A stretch of DNA of 9,227 nucleotides from a bacterium (GTDB taxonomy: Bacteria; Hydrothermota; UBA3073; JACQXS01; JAUWAR01), in contig JAUWAR010000046.1 in the NCBI GenBank assembly GCA_030601965.1, forward strand, positions 1-9,227, in the 5' to 3' direction. A model generated the notes under the pieces. That model saw only the letters and a list, made by a program, of their open reading frames with translations. It did not search any database and was not told the origin of the DNA. A program made the position numbers and the translations under genes. Within the stretch, counting starts at the first letter, position 1, and every line of letters begins with the position of its first letter. Of this stretch, positions 1 to 5,289 are shown one piece after another.

Positions 1-612
1 GTGGTCTTCACCTCTTATAATATGTGTGATTCCCATTTCGTGGTCATCAATACAGCAGGCAAAGTTATAAGTTGGGCTTTTATCCGATTTCATAACCACG
101 AAATCCTCAATATCTTCTGAACTCCTCTTTAATGTCCCGTGGATTTTATCCTCAAACATAACAATACCATCAGGCACAAAAAACCTCAGTGCATAGTTTT
201 GAGTTTTGAGTTTTGAGTTTTGAGTTTCTGAAAGGCATTTTCTATCATATTTCCACGCCTTACCCTGTGCCATTATAATCTTTCTTCTCTGCTCAAGTTC
301 TTCATGAGAACAATAACACCTATACACAAGTTCTTTATTTTCTGACTCTTCTAAGTATTTCCGATAAATATTAAATCTTTTTGATTGGAAAACAGGTTGT
401 TCGTCCCATTCAAGACCCAGCCATTTAAGACTTTCAAGGATTACATCTATCATTTCATTGCTTGACCTTTTCAAGTCTGTATCTTCAATACGCAGAAGAA
501 ACTTGCCATTTTTATTTCTTGCAAAGAGAAAGTTAAACAGAGCAGTTCTTGCGGTTCCCACATGCAGAAATCCAGTAGGAGATGGAGCAATTCTTACTTT
601 TATTTGTTGCAT
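1..612 (-). CDS. gltX: Glutamyl-tRNA synthetase, N-terminal part (cut by left edge)
   Basis: Class I aminoacyl-tRNA synthetase that charges tRNA-Glu in the cytoplasm. The first 204 codons are present; the rest lies beyond the left edge, so about 40% of a typical 470-500 residue protein is seen. The ATG at 612-610 opens with a Rossmann-fold start, APSPTGFLHVGT, whose HVGT (residues 17-20) is the HIGH-class ATP-binding motif. RIEDTD follows at 41-46. CYC at 99-101 and C126 match the zinc ligands known in the E. coli enzyme, while the fourth ligand position is not clearly kept. Residues about 130-139 (TQNSKLKTQN) are encoded by a heptamer tandem repeat and replace the usual charged loop before the YALRFFVP strand. 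No Shine-Dalgarno is visible, and the likely promoter lies so close that the mRNA may be leaderless. The identification is secure. Confidence 0.96.
   Translation of the reverse strand, partial: MQQIKVRIAPSPTGFLHVGTARTALFNFLFARNKNGKFLLRIEDTDLKRSSNEMIDVILESLKWLGLEWDEQPVFQSKRFNIYRKYLEESENKELVYRCYCSHEELEQRRKIIMAQGKAWKYDRKCLSETQNSKLKTQNYALRFFVPDGIVMFEDKIHGTLKRSSEDIEDFVVMKSDKSPTYNFACCIDDHEMGITHIIRGEDH
196..227. repeat. Heptamer tandem repeat inside gltX
   Basis: Four exact tandem copies of GTTTTGA at 196-223, followed by a partial fifth copy (GTTT). On the coding strand the unit is TCAAAAC, read as the T-Q-N-S-K-L-K-T-Q-N stretch of GluRS. The unit length is not a multiple of three, so gain or loss of a single copy would shift the gltX frame. 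Confidence 0.9.
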
Positions 613-619
613 AAATATA

Positions 620-649
620 ATCTTATTCTTTATTCTTGAAATTTGTCAA
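620..649 (-). promoter_or_regulatory. Likely gltX promoter
   Basis: On the minus strand there is a perfect -35 box TTGACA (649-644), an 18-bp spacer and a -10 box TAAGAT (625-620). Transcription would start about 7 bases further on, at or next to the gltX ATG (612), which suggests a leaderless or nearly leaderless message. A second TTGTCAAG lies 8 bp upstream of the -35 across a T-tract, an arrangement also found in front of priA. This is inferred from consensus boxes only. Confidence 0.5.
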
Positions 650-670
650 TAAAAAATCTTGACAATAAGA

Positions 671-758
671 AGAAGTAGGAAGTAGGAAGTAGGAAATAGG
701 AAGTAGGAGATAGAAAATTTTTTACTTCTTCACTTCTCAGTTCTCCACTTCCCACTTT
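671..758. repeat. AAGTAGG heptamer array and imperfect inverted repeat in the RAM gene leader
   Basis: The left half holds five tandem heptamers AAGTAGG (673-707; four exact, one with a single change) and a degenerate sixth. The centre is an A/T run (714-724). The right half is a pyrimidine-rich tract built from ACTTC-type words (725-758) that is roughly complementary to the left half. The whole can fold into a long imperfect hairpin just before the ribosome binding site of the RAM protein gene. The 613-774 gap otherwise holds only the gltX promoter. Confidence 0.8.
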
Positions 759-774
759 AGAAAAGGAGGATGGA

Positions 775-1008
775 ATGAATGTTTTGGCATATGTGCTTAT
801 AAAAGTCAAATCAGGGGCAGTTGAGAAGGTAGTCAAGGCACTTATGAAACTTCCACACACAAATAATGTGCATATGGTTACAGGTGTTTATGATATAATT
901 GCCACTATTACAGTATCCGACCTCCAGAAATTAGGAGAAGCAGTGGCAGAGAAAATCCACGAGTTGCCTGGAGTAAGTTCAACAGTAACCTGTATAGTGA
1001 TAGGATAA
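775..1008 (+). CDS. Stand-alone Lrp/AsnC ligand-binding (RAM) domain protein
   Basis: A 77-residue protein that matches the C-terminal RAM/ACT-like sensor domain of Lrp/AsnC regulators, with no helix-turn-helix. It opens with the AYVLIKV strand, followed by a helix (AVEKVVKALMKL). It then has the V-x-x-V-T-G-V-Y-D-I-I-A signature (about residues 34-45), a second helix, and the closing LPGVSSTVTCIVI strand. In Lrp proteins this domain binds amino acids and forms dimers and octamers. Free-standing copies occur in archaea and several bacterial lineages and may pair with full regulators or act as small effector sensors. The start is supported by a strong AAAGGAGG Shine-Dalgarno 6 nt before ATG. 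It is monocistronic and converges on priA. The family call is firm; the ligand is unknown. Confidence 0.85.
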   Translation: MNVLAYVLIKVKSGAVEKVVKALMKLPHTNNVHMVTGVYDIIATITVSDLQKLGEAVAEKIHELPGVSSTVTCIVIG

Positions 1009-1083
1009 AATACCTAAATGTCTAAACGCCTAAACACCTATCCGTTAGCTAACGGATTAGGCATTTTGGATTTTTAGGTATTT
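1008..1083. terminator. Octamer-repeat hairpin between convergent genes (likely two-way terminator)
   Basis: Nearly the whole gap between the convergent RAM gene and priA is one palindromic element. An 11-bp outer stem pairs AAATACCTAAA (1008-1018) with TTTAGGTATTT (1073-1083). The core is the perfect palindrome TCCGTTAGCTAACGGA (1041-1056). In between are degenerate 8-bp units of the CCTAAAYR type on the left (1013-1044) and their complements on the right (1056-1079). T-runs flank it in both directions. The fold is seen in the sequence; a terminator role is inferred from the position. Confidence 0.65.
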
Positions 1084-1085
1084 AC

Positions 1086-3146
1086 TTACATAAGTTCTAC
1101 AGGGTCTATATCTATTGTAACAGATTTGATAGTATCTGCTATTTGCTTAAGGAGAGAAGGGTCTATCTTTTCTGATTTGATGAGGAAATGATACCTTAAT
1201 TTTCCTTTTTTCTTTTGCATAGGACAGGAAACAGGACCCAGATAGTTAATATTCTTTTCATTAAGTTCTTGTTCAACTTTCCCAAGAGTTGTATCAACTT
1301 TATTTCCCTCCACTAATATTCTGGTAAGATGTGAAAAAGGAGGATAGTTTAGCTCCTTTCTTCTTTGTTTCTCTTGTTGATAAAAGGTCTCAAAACTGGT
1401 GTGAATAAGAGCCTGTATCATGTAGTTATCAGGATTATAAGTCTGAATGACTACTTCTCCTTCTGGATTTATCCTGTTTATGAATGACATGATAAGACTA
1501 AACGTAGTCTCTGATGACCTGAAATCAGGAATAGATAATCCAATATCTGGTGATATTATACTCATTAGTTTCACATCTTCAAGTTGTTGTTCCCTTCTAA
1601 TTATTTGAGTACCGAGAACTATACCAATATTTTCACCTTTGAATTTTTTATCTTTTATCCTTTCAGTTTTTATCGTATCAAGGTCCATCCGAATAATACT
1701 TGTCTTTGGAAATAAAATCTTAAGTTTTGCCTCTAATTTCTGTGTGCCTGGACGCGGGTAAAAAATACCTGTACTATTGCAGTTCTTACACCTTGTTTTA
1801 ACGGGCTCGTTATATCCACATAGATGGCACATAAGATGGTTGATAGTTGATAGTTGATGGTCTTCACTACTTACTCCATACTGCTTGCTACTTACTACTT
1901 TATGGTATCTAAGTATAGTATCACATCTTGGGCATACAGGAGTATAACCACAATTCCTGCAAGAAATTGCTGAAAATCCCTTTCTATTGAGAAGAAGCAA
2001 GATTTTTTCTCTTTTTTCAAGGGATGTCTTTATTTTATTTTTTAATTTTTCTGATAGAAGATAGTCTTTTTCTTTCTTCATATCTATTGCAGATACTTTT
2101 GGATAAGTTCTCTTCTCTTCTACTTTTATGAGTTTATACTTTCCCGTTTCAGCATTGTAATAGGACTCAATTGATGGTGTATCACTCCCTAATAAACAGT
2201 AGCATTTTTGCTCCTTTGCTCGCATTATTGCGACATCCCTTGCAGAATATCTGGGCTTTTGTTTGTCTTTATAATCCGGGCTTTGCTCTTCATCTATAAT
2301 AATAAGTCCCAAGTTCTTGAATGGAGCAAATACACAACTCCTTGTTCCAATTGCAATTTCACACAAACCCATTTCGAGCTTTAACCATTCCTCTTCTCTT
2401 TTCTGCCTGGGTAGTTCCGAGTGAAGTACTGCAATATTATCTGTAAATTCTCCTTTCAGTCTGCCAAGCACAGAGGGGATAAGAACAATCCGTGGAACAA
2501 GAAATATACAGCCCATCTTTAGAGTCAATACTTTTTTCATTGCCTGAATATAGACCTCCATTCTTTTGTCTTGTGATGCAGTAACCAGGAAAACCTTGTT
2601 AGTTAAAGGCTGATGAGCGTCTTTCAGAACTTGCCTGCCGGCAGTCAGGGATGGAATAGGTTGAAAATCGGGTTTTGGAGAGGTCTCAATTATATTCTTT
2701 TGTTTAAGTGTTCTTAATGCACTGGCAGAAGGAATCTCCTCCTTGTTAATTCCATACAATCTTGTAAGAAGATGCTTATACAATAATCTTTGTTTTTGTG
2801 CAAGTGGAGGTGGTGGGAAATTTACTGGTCTTAAATATCTTTTTTCTCTTGTAAAAAGTGGCACAATGGCATCAAATGCCTCAGAAGCCGAGGCGACATA
2901 ATAGTCTGCCATCCATAAACCGAGCTTAAAAAGGTGGGCAGTAATAAGTGGAGAAGGGTATAGAACTTCTATAACGGACTTTAAATTCTGTTTTGCTGTC
3001 TCTTCTTTTAGTTCTATCACATAACCCATCTCTTTTCTATCACGAACAGGCACTATTACACCAGAGCCCTTTTGTATCTCTTGTTTCAGATTATCTGGGA
3101 TTTGATAGGTAAAAATTTTGTGTCTAACTGCAACATCAGCAAACAT
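1086..3146 (-). CDS. priA: Primosomal protein N' (PriA), apparently without ATPase function
   Basis: PriA starts replication restart at stalled forks. From the ATG at 3146-3144 the protein has 686 residues, close to the family length. It begins MFADVAV like most homologs and carries the 3'-DNA-binding domain, two helicase lobes and the zinc module. Zinc ligands C396, C399, C405, C408, C440, C443, C453 and C456 are all kept. Helicase motifs are damaged: the Walker A position reads QDKRM (192-196) instead of GSGKT, DEEH is DEEQ (285-288), the GTQMIAKGHDF region reads GTQIIRREQQL (from 512), and the RAGR of motif VI is lost (SFINRIN, 554-560). The C-terminal PPFSHLTRILVEG block is normal. An extra loop of about 20 residues (417-438), encoded by simple repeats, splits the zinc module. 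Alternative starts are ATG 3161 and TTG 3188. ATPase-dead PriA is known from actinobacteria; here it suggests a structural loading role. Confidence 0.9.
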   Translation of the reverse strand: MFADVAVRHKIFTYQIPDNLKQEIQKGSGVIVPVRDRKEMGYVIELKEETAKQNLKSVIEVLYPSPLITAHLFKLGLWMADYYVASASEAFDAIVPLFTREKRYLRPVNFPPPPLAQKQRLLYKHLLTRLYGINKEEIPSASALRTLKQKNIIETSPKPDFQPIPSLTAGRQVLKDAHQPLTNKVFLVTASQDKRMEVYIQAMKKVLTLKMGCIFLVPRIVLIPSVLGRLKGEFTDNIAVLHSELPRQKREEEWLKLEMGLCEIAIGTRSCVFAPFKNLGLIIIDEEQSPDYKDKQKPRYSARDVAIMRAKEQKCYCLLGSDTPSIESYYNAETGKYKLIKVEEKRTYPKVSAIDMKKEKDYLLSEKLKNKIKTSLEKREKILLLLNRKGFSAISCRNCGYTPVCPRCDTILRYHKVVSSKQYGVSSEDHQLSTINHLMCHLCGYNEPVKTRCKNCNSTGIFYPRPGTQKLEAKLKILFPKTSIIRMDLDTIKTERIKDKKFKGENIGIVLGTQIIRREQQLEDVKLMSIISPDIGLSIPDFRSSETTFSLIMSFINRINPEGEVVIQTYNPDNYMIQALIHTSFETFYQQEKQRRKELNYPPFSHLTRILVEGNKVDTTLGKVEQELNEKNINYLGPVSCPMQKKKGKLRYHFLIKSEKIDPSLLKQIADTIKSVTIDIDPVELM
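1840..1901. repeat. Simple repeats inside priA
   Basis: Three tandem heptamers TTGATAG, TTGATAG, TTGATGG (1840-1860) are followed by an ACTTACT/CTACTTA-rich tract (1862-1901). The latter resembles, in the other orientation, the AAGTAGG array at 673-707. Read on the minus strand, they give the extra loop between the second and third CxxC pairs of the PriA zinc module. Confidence 0.8.
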
Positions 3147-3159
3147 ATCTTCGACTGTC

Positions 3160-3189
3160 ATTGCGAGTCCCGATTTATCGGGAAGCAAT
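3160..3189. repeat. REP-like inverted repeat over the priA start
   Basis: Nested inverted repeat: outer arms ATTGC (3160-3164) and GCAAT (3185-3189), inner arms TCCCGAT (3168-3174) and ATCGGGA (3177-3183) around a 2-base centre. The word set (GCAATGACA, CCCGATAAATCGGG) resembles short dispersed palindromic elements common in several bacterial genomes. Two of the three possible priA start codons (TTG 3188, ATG 3161) lie inside it, which favours the ATG at 3146 as the ancestral start. Confidence 0.65.
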
Positions 3190-3220
3190 CTATTTTGAGT
3201 TTGCTGTATTAGAATAAAAA

Positions 3221-3242
3221 TGTCAACAAAAAAGACTTGACA
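3221..3242. promoter_or_regulatory. Divergent -35 boxes between priA and the fmdB-like gene
   Basis: TGTCAA (3221-3226; TTGACA on the minus strand, toward priA) and TTGACA (3237-3242, plus strand) face away from each other across an A-rich 10-bp spacer. The gltX/RAM gap has the same layout with a 9-bp spacer (644-664). No good -10 box is found at 16-18 bp on either side, so the exact promoters are uncertain. A TATTAT at 3254-3259 is too close to the plus-strand box. The rest of the 3190-3329 gap is AT-rich with nothing else recognised. Confidence 0.3.
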
Positions 3243-3329
3243 AAGTCCTATTATATTATCATTTCTTGATTCAAATAGCCTTTTTGACTTGTGTGAAGAG
3301 GTAAGAAATAAGAAATTGGTCTACTAACT

Positions 3330-3539
3330 ATGCCAACCTACGAATTTAAGTGCAATAGATGTGGATATGAGTTTGAAGTTTTTACAAGTATTCGCCTCAG
3401 GCGGAAGACGACCTGTCCAAAATGCAAGAGTCGTCATATTACCCAAGTTCTGAGTAGCTTTTATATGAGGGGAAGTTCAGGTTCCAGTTGCGATACCTGT
3501 AGCGCGACTACTTGCAGCACCTGTTCAGTTAAAGGATAG
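3330..3539 (+). CDS. FmdB-family zinc ribbon protein
   Basis: A small 69-residue cytoplasmic protein with the standard FmdB start MPTYEFKC. One zinc ribbon is formed by C8-x2-C11 and C29-x2-C32. The Ser/Gly/Cys-rich tail carries two more CxxC pairs (C54/C57 and C62/C65), as many FmdB proteins do. The family was named after a regulator linked to formamidase and amidase genes, but its biochemical role is unclear; metal binding or protein-protein contact is likely. It lacks a clear Shine-Dalgarno and is the first gene of a five-gene plus-strand operon. The 8-nt gap to the rhodanese contains that gene's AGGAG ribosome site. Tail cysteines next to metal/thiol genes fit a metal-handling or redox-sensing role, but this is inference. 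Confidence 0.85.
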   Translation: MPTYEFKCNRCGYEFEVFTSIRLRRKTTCPKCKSRHITQVLSSFYMRGSSGSSCDTCSATTCSTCSVKG

Positions 3540-3547
3540 GAGAAAAG

Positions 3548-3970
3548 ATGTGCAAACTTATCTCTATAATTGTTCTTGTTACGGGATTCTTAACCTTTGG
3601 TTGTTACAAAAAGGGACAAGTCTTGCCAGAGCAAAAGGACTATTCTGATATCACTGCTCAAGAACTTATGGAGGAGATTGAACGAGGTGAGAAATTTGTC
3701 CTGGTGGATGTAAGAACACCAGATAAATATGCCGAAGGTCATATAAAAGGCGCGATACTCATTCCACATACTGAGATAGAAACGAGGTATAAGGAGGTAT
3801 CCAAGAGGTTTGGCTGAAAATGTAGAACCGCAGTAGTTTACTGCCATCGTGGAAAGAAGAGCCCAACAGCATGTAAGACACTCACAAAATTGGGTCTCAG
3901 GCGAGTTAAGAATCTGGTTGGTGGCATCAAGGTATGGAAAAAAGCAGGTGGTGAAGTTGTGAAAGAGTAA
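3548..3970 (+). CDS. Exported rhodanese with an in-frame TGA (possible selenoprotein, or nonsense mutant)
   Basis: A single-domain rhodanese (sulfurtransferase) behind an N-terminal hydrophobic segment (4-17) that ends in C19 and may be a lipoprotein signal, although the lipobox TFGC is not canonical. Residues 46-89 show the first half of the fold (LMEEIERGEKFVLVDVRTPDKYAEGHIKGAILIPHTEI). Codon 90 is TGA (3815-3817). The same frame then continues for 50 sense codons with the active-site loop VVYCHRGKKS (catalytic C99) and the closing G-G-I-K-V-W-K-K-A-G helix, ending at TAA 3968-3970. No internal start would express the second half alone. If TGA is read as selenocysteine, it forms U90-K-C92. 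If stopped, the product (89 residues) lacks the active site. Start: AGGAG 5 nt before ATG. The permease ATG lies 1 nt after the TAA, so coupling requires reading to the full-length end. The rhodanese call is firm; recoding is open. Confidence 0.8.
3815..3844 (+). other. In-frame TGA with downstream SECIS-like hairpin
   Basis: TGA (3815-3817) is followed after 12 nt by a perfect 6-bp stem, GCAGTA (3830-3835) with TACTGC (3839-3844), closing a GUU loop (3836-3838). The loop starts 18 nt after the TGA and its first base is G, which fits the published general description of bacterial SECIS elements (short stem, small loop with an early G, loop 16-37 nt downstream). The stem does not extend further, so a chance hairpin is possible. 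Confidence 0.35.
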
Positions 3971-3971
3971 A

Positions 3972-4877
3972 ATGTTTACTTTAAAAATCGTTGATTTTTT
4001 AGTTGTATTTAAGGATTACTTTATTGAAGTTTTACCAGCTCTCCTGATAGGGTTCACTCTCAGTGGATTGATTCATGAATTCGTGTCCATAGAGATAGTA
4101 GAAAGACATCTTGGAGGACAGGGACTGAGGCCAATTGTTTATTCTACTATTGTAGGGACATTTCTGCCTCTTTGCTGTATAGGAGCCCTACCTGTAGCTA
4201 TAAGTTTTTATAAAAAGGGGGCACGACTGGGGCCTGTGCTCGCATTTCTGGTAGCTACACCAGCCACTTCTGTTACTGCTCTTTTAGTCTCTTATTGGAT
4301 ACTGGGTCCAAAATTTACAGGTTTTCTCTTTTTCTCAGTAATTTTGATGGGCCTGGTTATAGGAATTATTGGCAACTCTCTCAAATTTAAGCCGAGCACT
4401 TCTCCAAGTGAAGAGACCTGCCCAAACTGTGCCCAAGCAATAAAACTGTGTAAATGCGGGAAGTTAATGGGAGAAAGAGTAAAGGCTGTTTTCCAATTTG
4501 CCTTTATTGATATGCCGAAGGATATTGGTCTTGAATTACTATTAGGTTTGGTCCTGGCTGCAGGGGTTTCGGTAATTGTCCCTGTTGGTAGGGTTATTAA
4601 CATATATTTAGCTGGAAATTGGGGATACTTGTTCGGTCTTGGCTTTGGATTAATTATGTATATCTGTTCCACAGCAAGTGTCCCTCTGGTTGATGCATTA
4701 TTATCACAAGGGATGAATATTGGTGCAGGTATGATTTTGCTTTTAGTAGGACCCATCACCAGTTACGGAGCTATTTTAGTCTTGAGAAAGGAATTTGGTG
4801 GGAGAATTTTATTGATGTATTTAGGAGTTATCTGTCTTCTTTCTTTAATTTTGGGCTATGTTTTTCATTTAATTTAA
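3972..4877 (+). CDS. SO_0444/ArsP-related permease (putative metal or metalloid efflux)
   Basis: An inner-membrane permease of 301 residues in the ArsP/DUF318 superfamily (PF03773), closest in layout to the SO_0444 group linked to Cu/Zn efflux. Two similar halves of about four hydrophobic segments each flank a cytosolic loop. The first half has PLCCIGALPVAISFYKKGA (66-84), where the usual CSC-type motif is CC (C68, C69). The second half has the matching STASVPLVDALLSQGM (233-248) and VGPITSYGA (259-267). The central loop carries C150, C153, C160 and C162 (CPNC and CKC), probably a metal site. ATG is 1 nt after the rhodanese TAA, and OsmC starts 1 nt after its own TAA, so translation is likely coupled. 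The substrate cannot be read from sequence; with arsM downstream, a thiophilic metal(loid) is likely. Confidence 0.85.
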   Translation: MFTLKIVDFLVVFKDYFIEVLPALLIGFTLSGLIHEFVSIEIVERHLGGQGLRPIVYSTIVGTFLPLCCIGALPVAISFYKKGARLGPVLAFLVATPATSVTALLVSYWILGPKFTGFLFFSVILMGLVIGIIGNSLKFKPSTSPSEETCPNCAQAIKLCKCGKLMGERVKAVFQFAFIDMPKDIGLELLLGLVLAAGVSVIVPVGRVINIYLAGNWGYLFGLGFGLIMYICSTASVPLVDALLSQGMNIGAGMILLLVGPITSYGAILVLRKEFGGRILLMYLGVICLLSLILGYVFHLI

Positions 4878-4878
4878 T

Positions 4879-5289
4879 ATGGAAGCAAAAGTTAAGTGGA
4901 TAGCTAATATGAAATTTGTAGGAGAGGATACGTTAGGGCATACTGTATTGATGGATACAAGACCTGAAGTAGGTGGAGAAAATAGTGCTTCAACCCCCAT
5001 GGATCTTCTGCTTATAGCATTAGGTGGATGCACTGGGATGGATATTGTCAGTATTTTGCGAAAGATGAAGATTGAGTTTAAATCTGTAGAGATAGAAATT
5101 AGGGGAGAAAGAGCATCTGAACCCCCAAGGGTTTATAGAAAAATAGAACTTGTATATAAAGTAAAAGGGAATAATATTCCAAATGATAAGGTAAAAAAAG
5201 CCGTAAAACTTTCGCAAGAAAAGTATTGTTCAATATCAGCAATGCTCAGGCCAACAGTAGAGATAAGTTATACTGTGGAGATAAAATGA
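4879..5289 (+). CDS. OsmC/Ohr-family protein
   Basis: A 136-residue cytoplasmic protein of the OsmC fold, full length for the short YhfA-like branch. The two family cysteines are present: C51 in ALGGCTGMDIVSIL at the start of the long central helix, and C117 in SQEKYCSISAML. In OsmC/Ohr proteins this pair reduces organic hydroperoxides, and in some members it handles persulfides. The neighbouring rhodanese (a persulfide former) makes a sulfur-relay role attractive here, but that is inference. ATG lies 1 nt after the permease stop, and the next gene, arsM, can start directly after its TGA. The 3' end (AGTAGAGATAAGTTATAC, 5256-5273) recurs downstream of arsM at 6136-6153. Confidence 0.88.
   Translation: MEAKVKWIANMKFVGEDTLGHTVLMDTRPEVGGENSASTPMDLLLIALGGCTGMDIVSILRKMKIEFKSVEIEIRGERASEPPRVYRKIELVYKVKGNNIPNDKVKKAVKLSQEKYCSISAMLRPTVEISYTVEIK

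Noticed and set aside
196..227. CRISPR-type or phage attachment repeat
   Set aside because: Units are contiguous 7-mers with no spacers, and no integrase or cas gene is present.
458..652. Plus-strand open frame antisense to gltX
   Set aside because: It lies opposite well-conserved GluRS motifs; a shadow frame.
630..860. Minus-strand open frame upstream of gltX
   Set aside because: It is mostly translated heptamer repeat and overlaps the RAM gene, which has a strong ribosome site and a recognised fold.
3815..3817. TGA as a reassigned sense codon (Gly or Trp) in this organism
   Set aside because: osmC (5287-5289) and arsM (6115-6117) both end naturally at TGA, tryptophan is written TGG throughout, and no other recognised gene has an internal TGA.
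3590..3847. Minus-strand open frame across the rhodanese gene
   Set aside because: Its translation resembles no family, it has no ribosome site, and the plus strand shows clear rhodanese motifs throughout.
4292..4759. Long minus-strand open frame (155 codons) opposite the first permease
   Set aside because: It mirrors membrane-protein codons, has no recognisable domain or ribosome site, and is antisense to a clear permease. The same holds for 7125-7586 opposite arsP.
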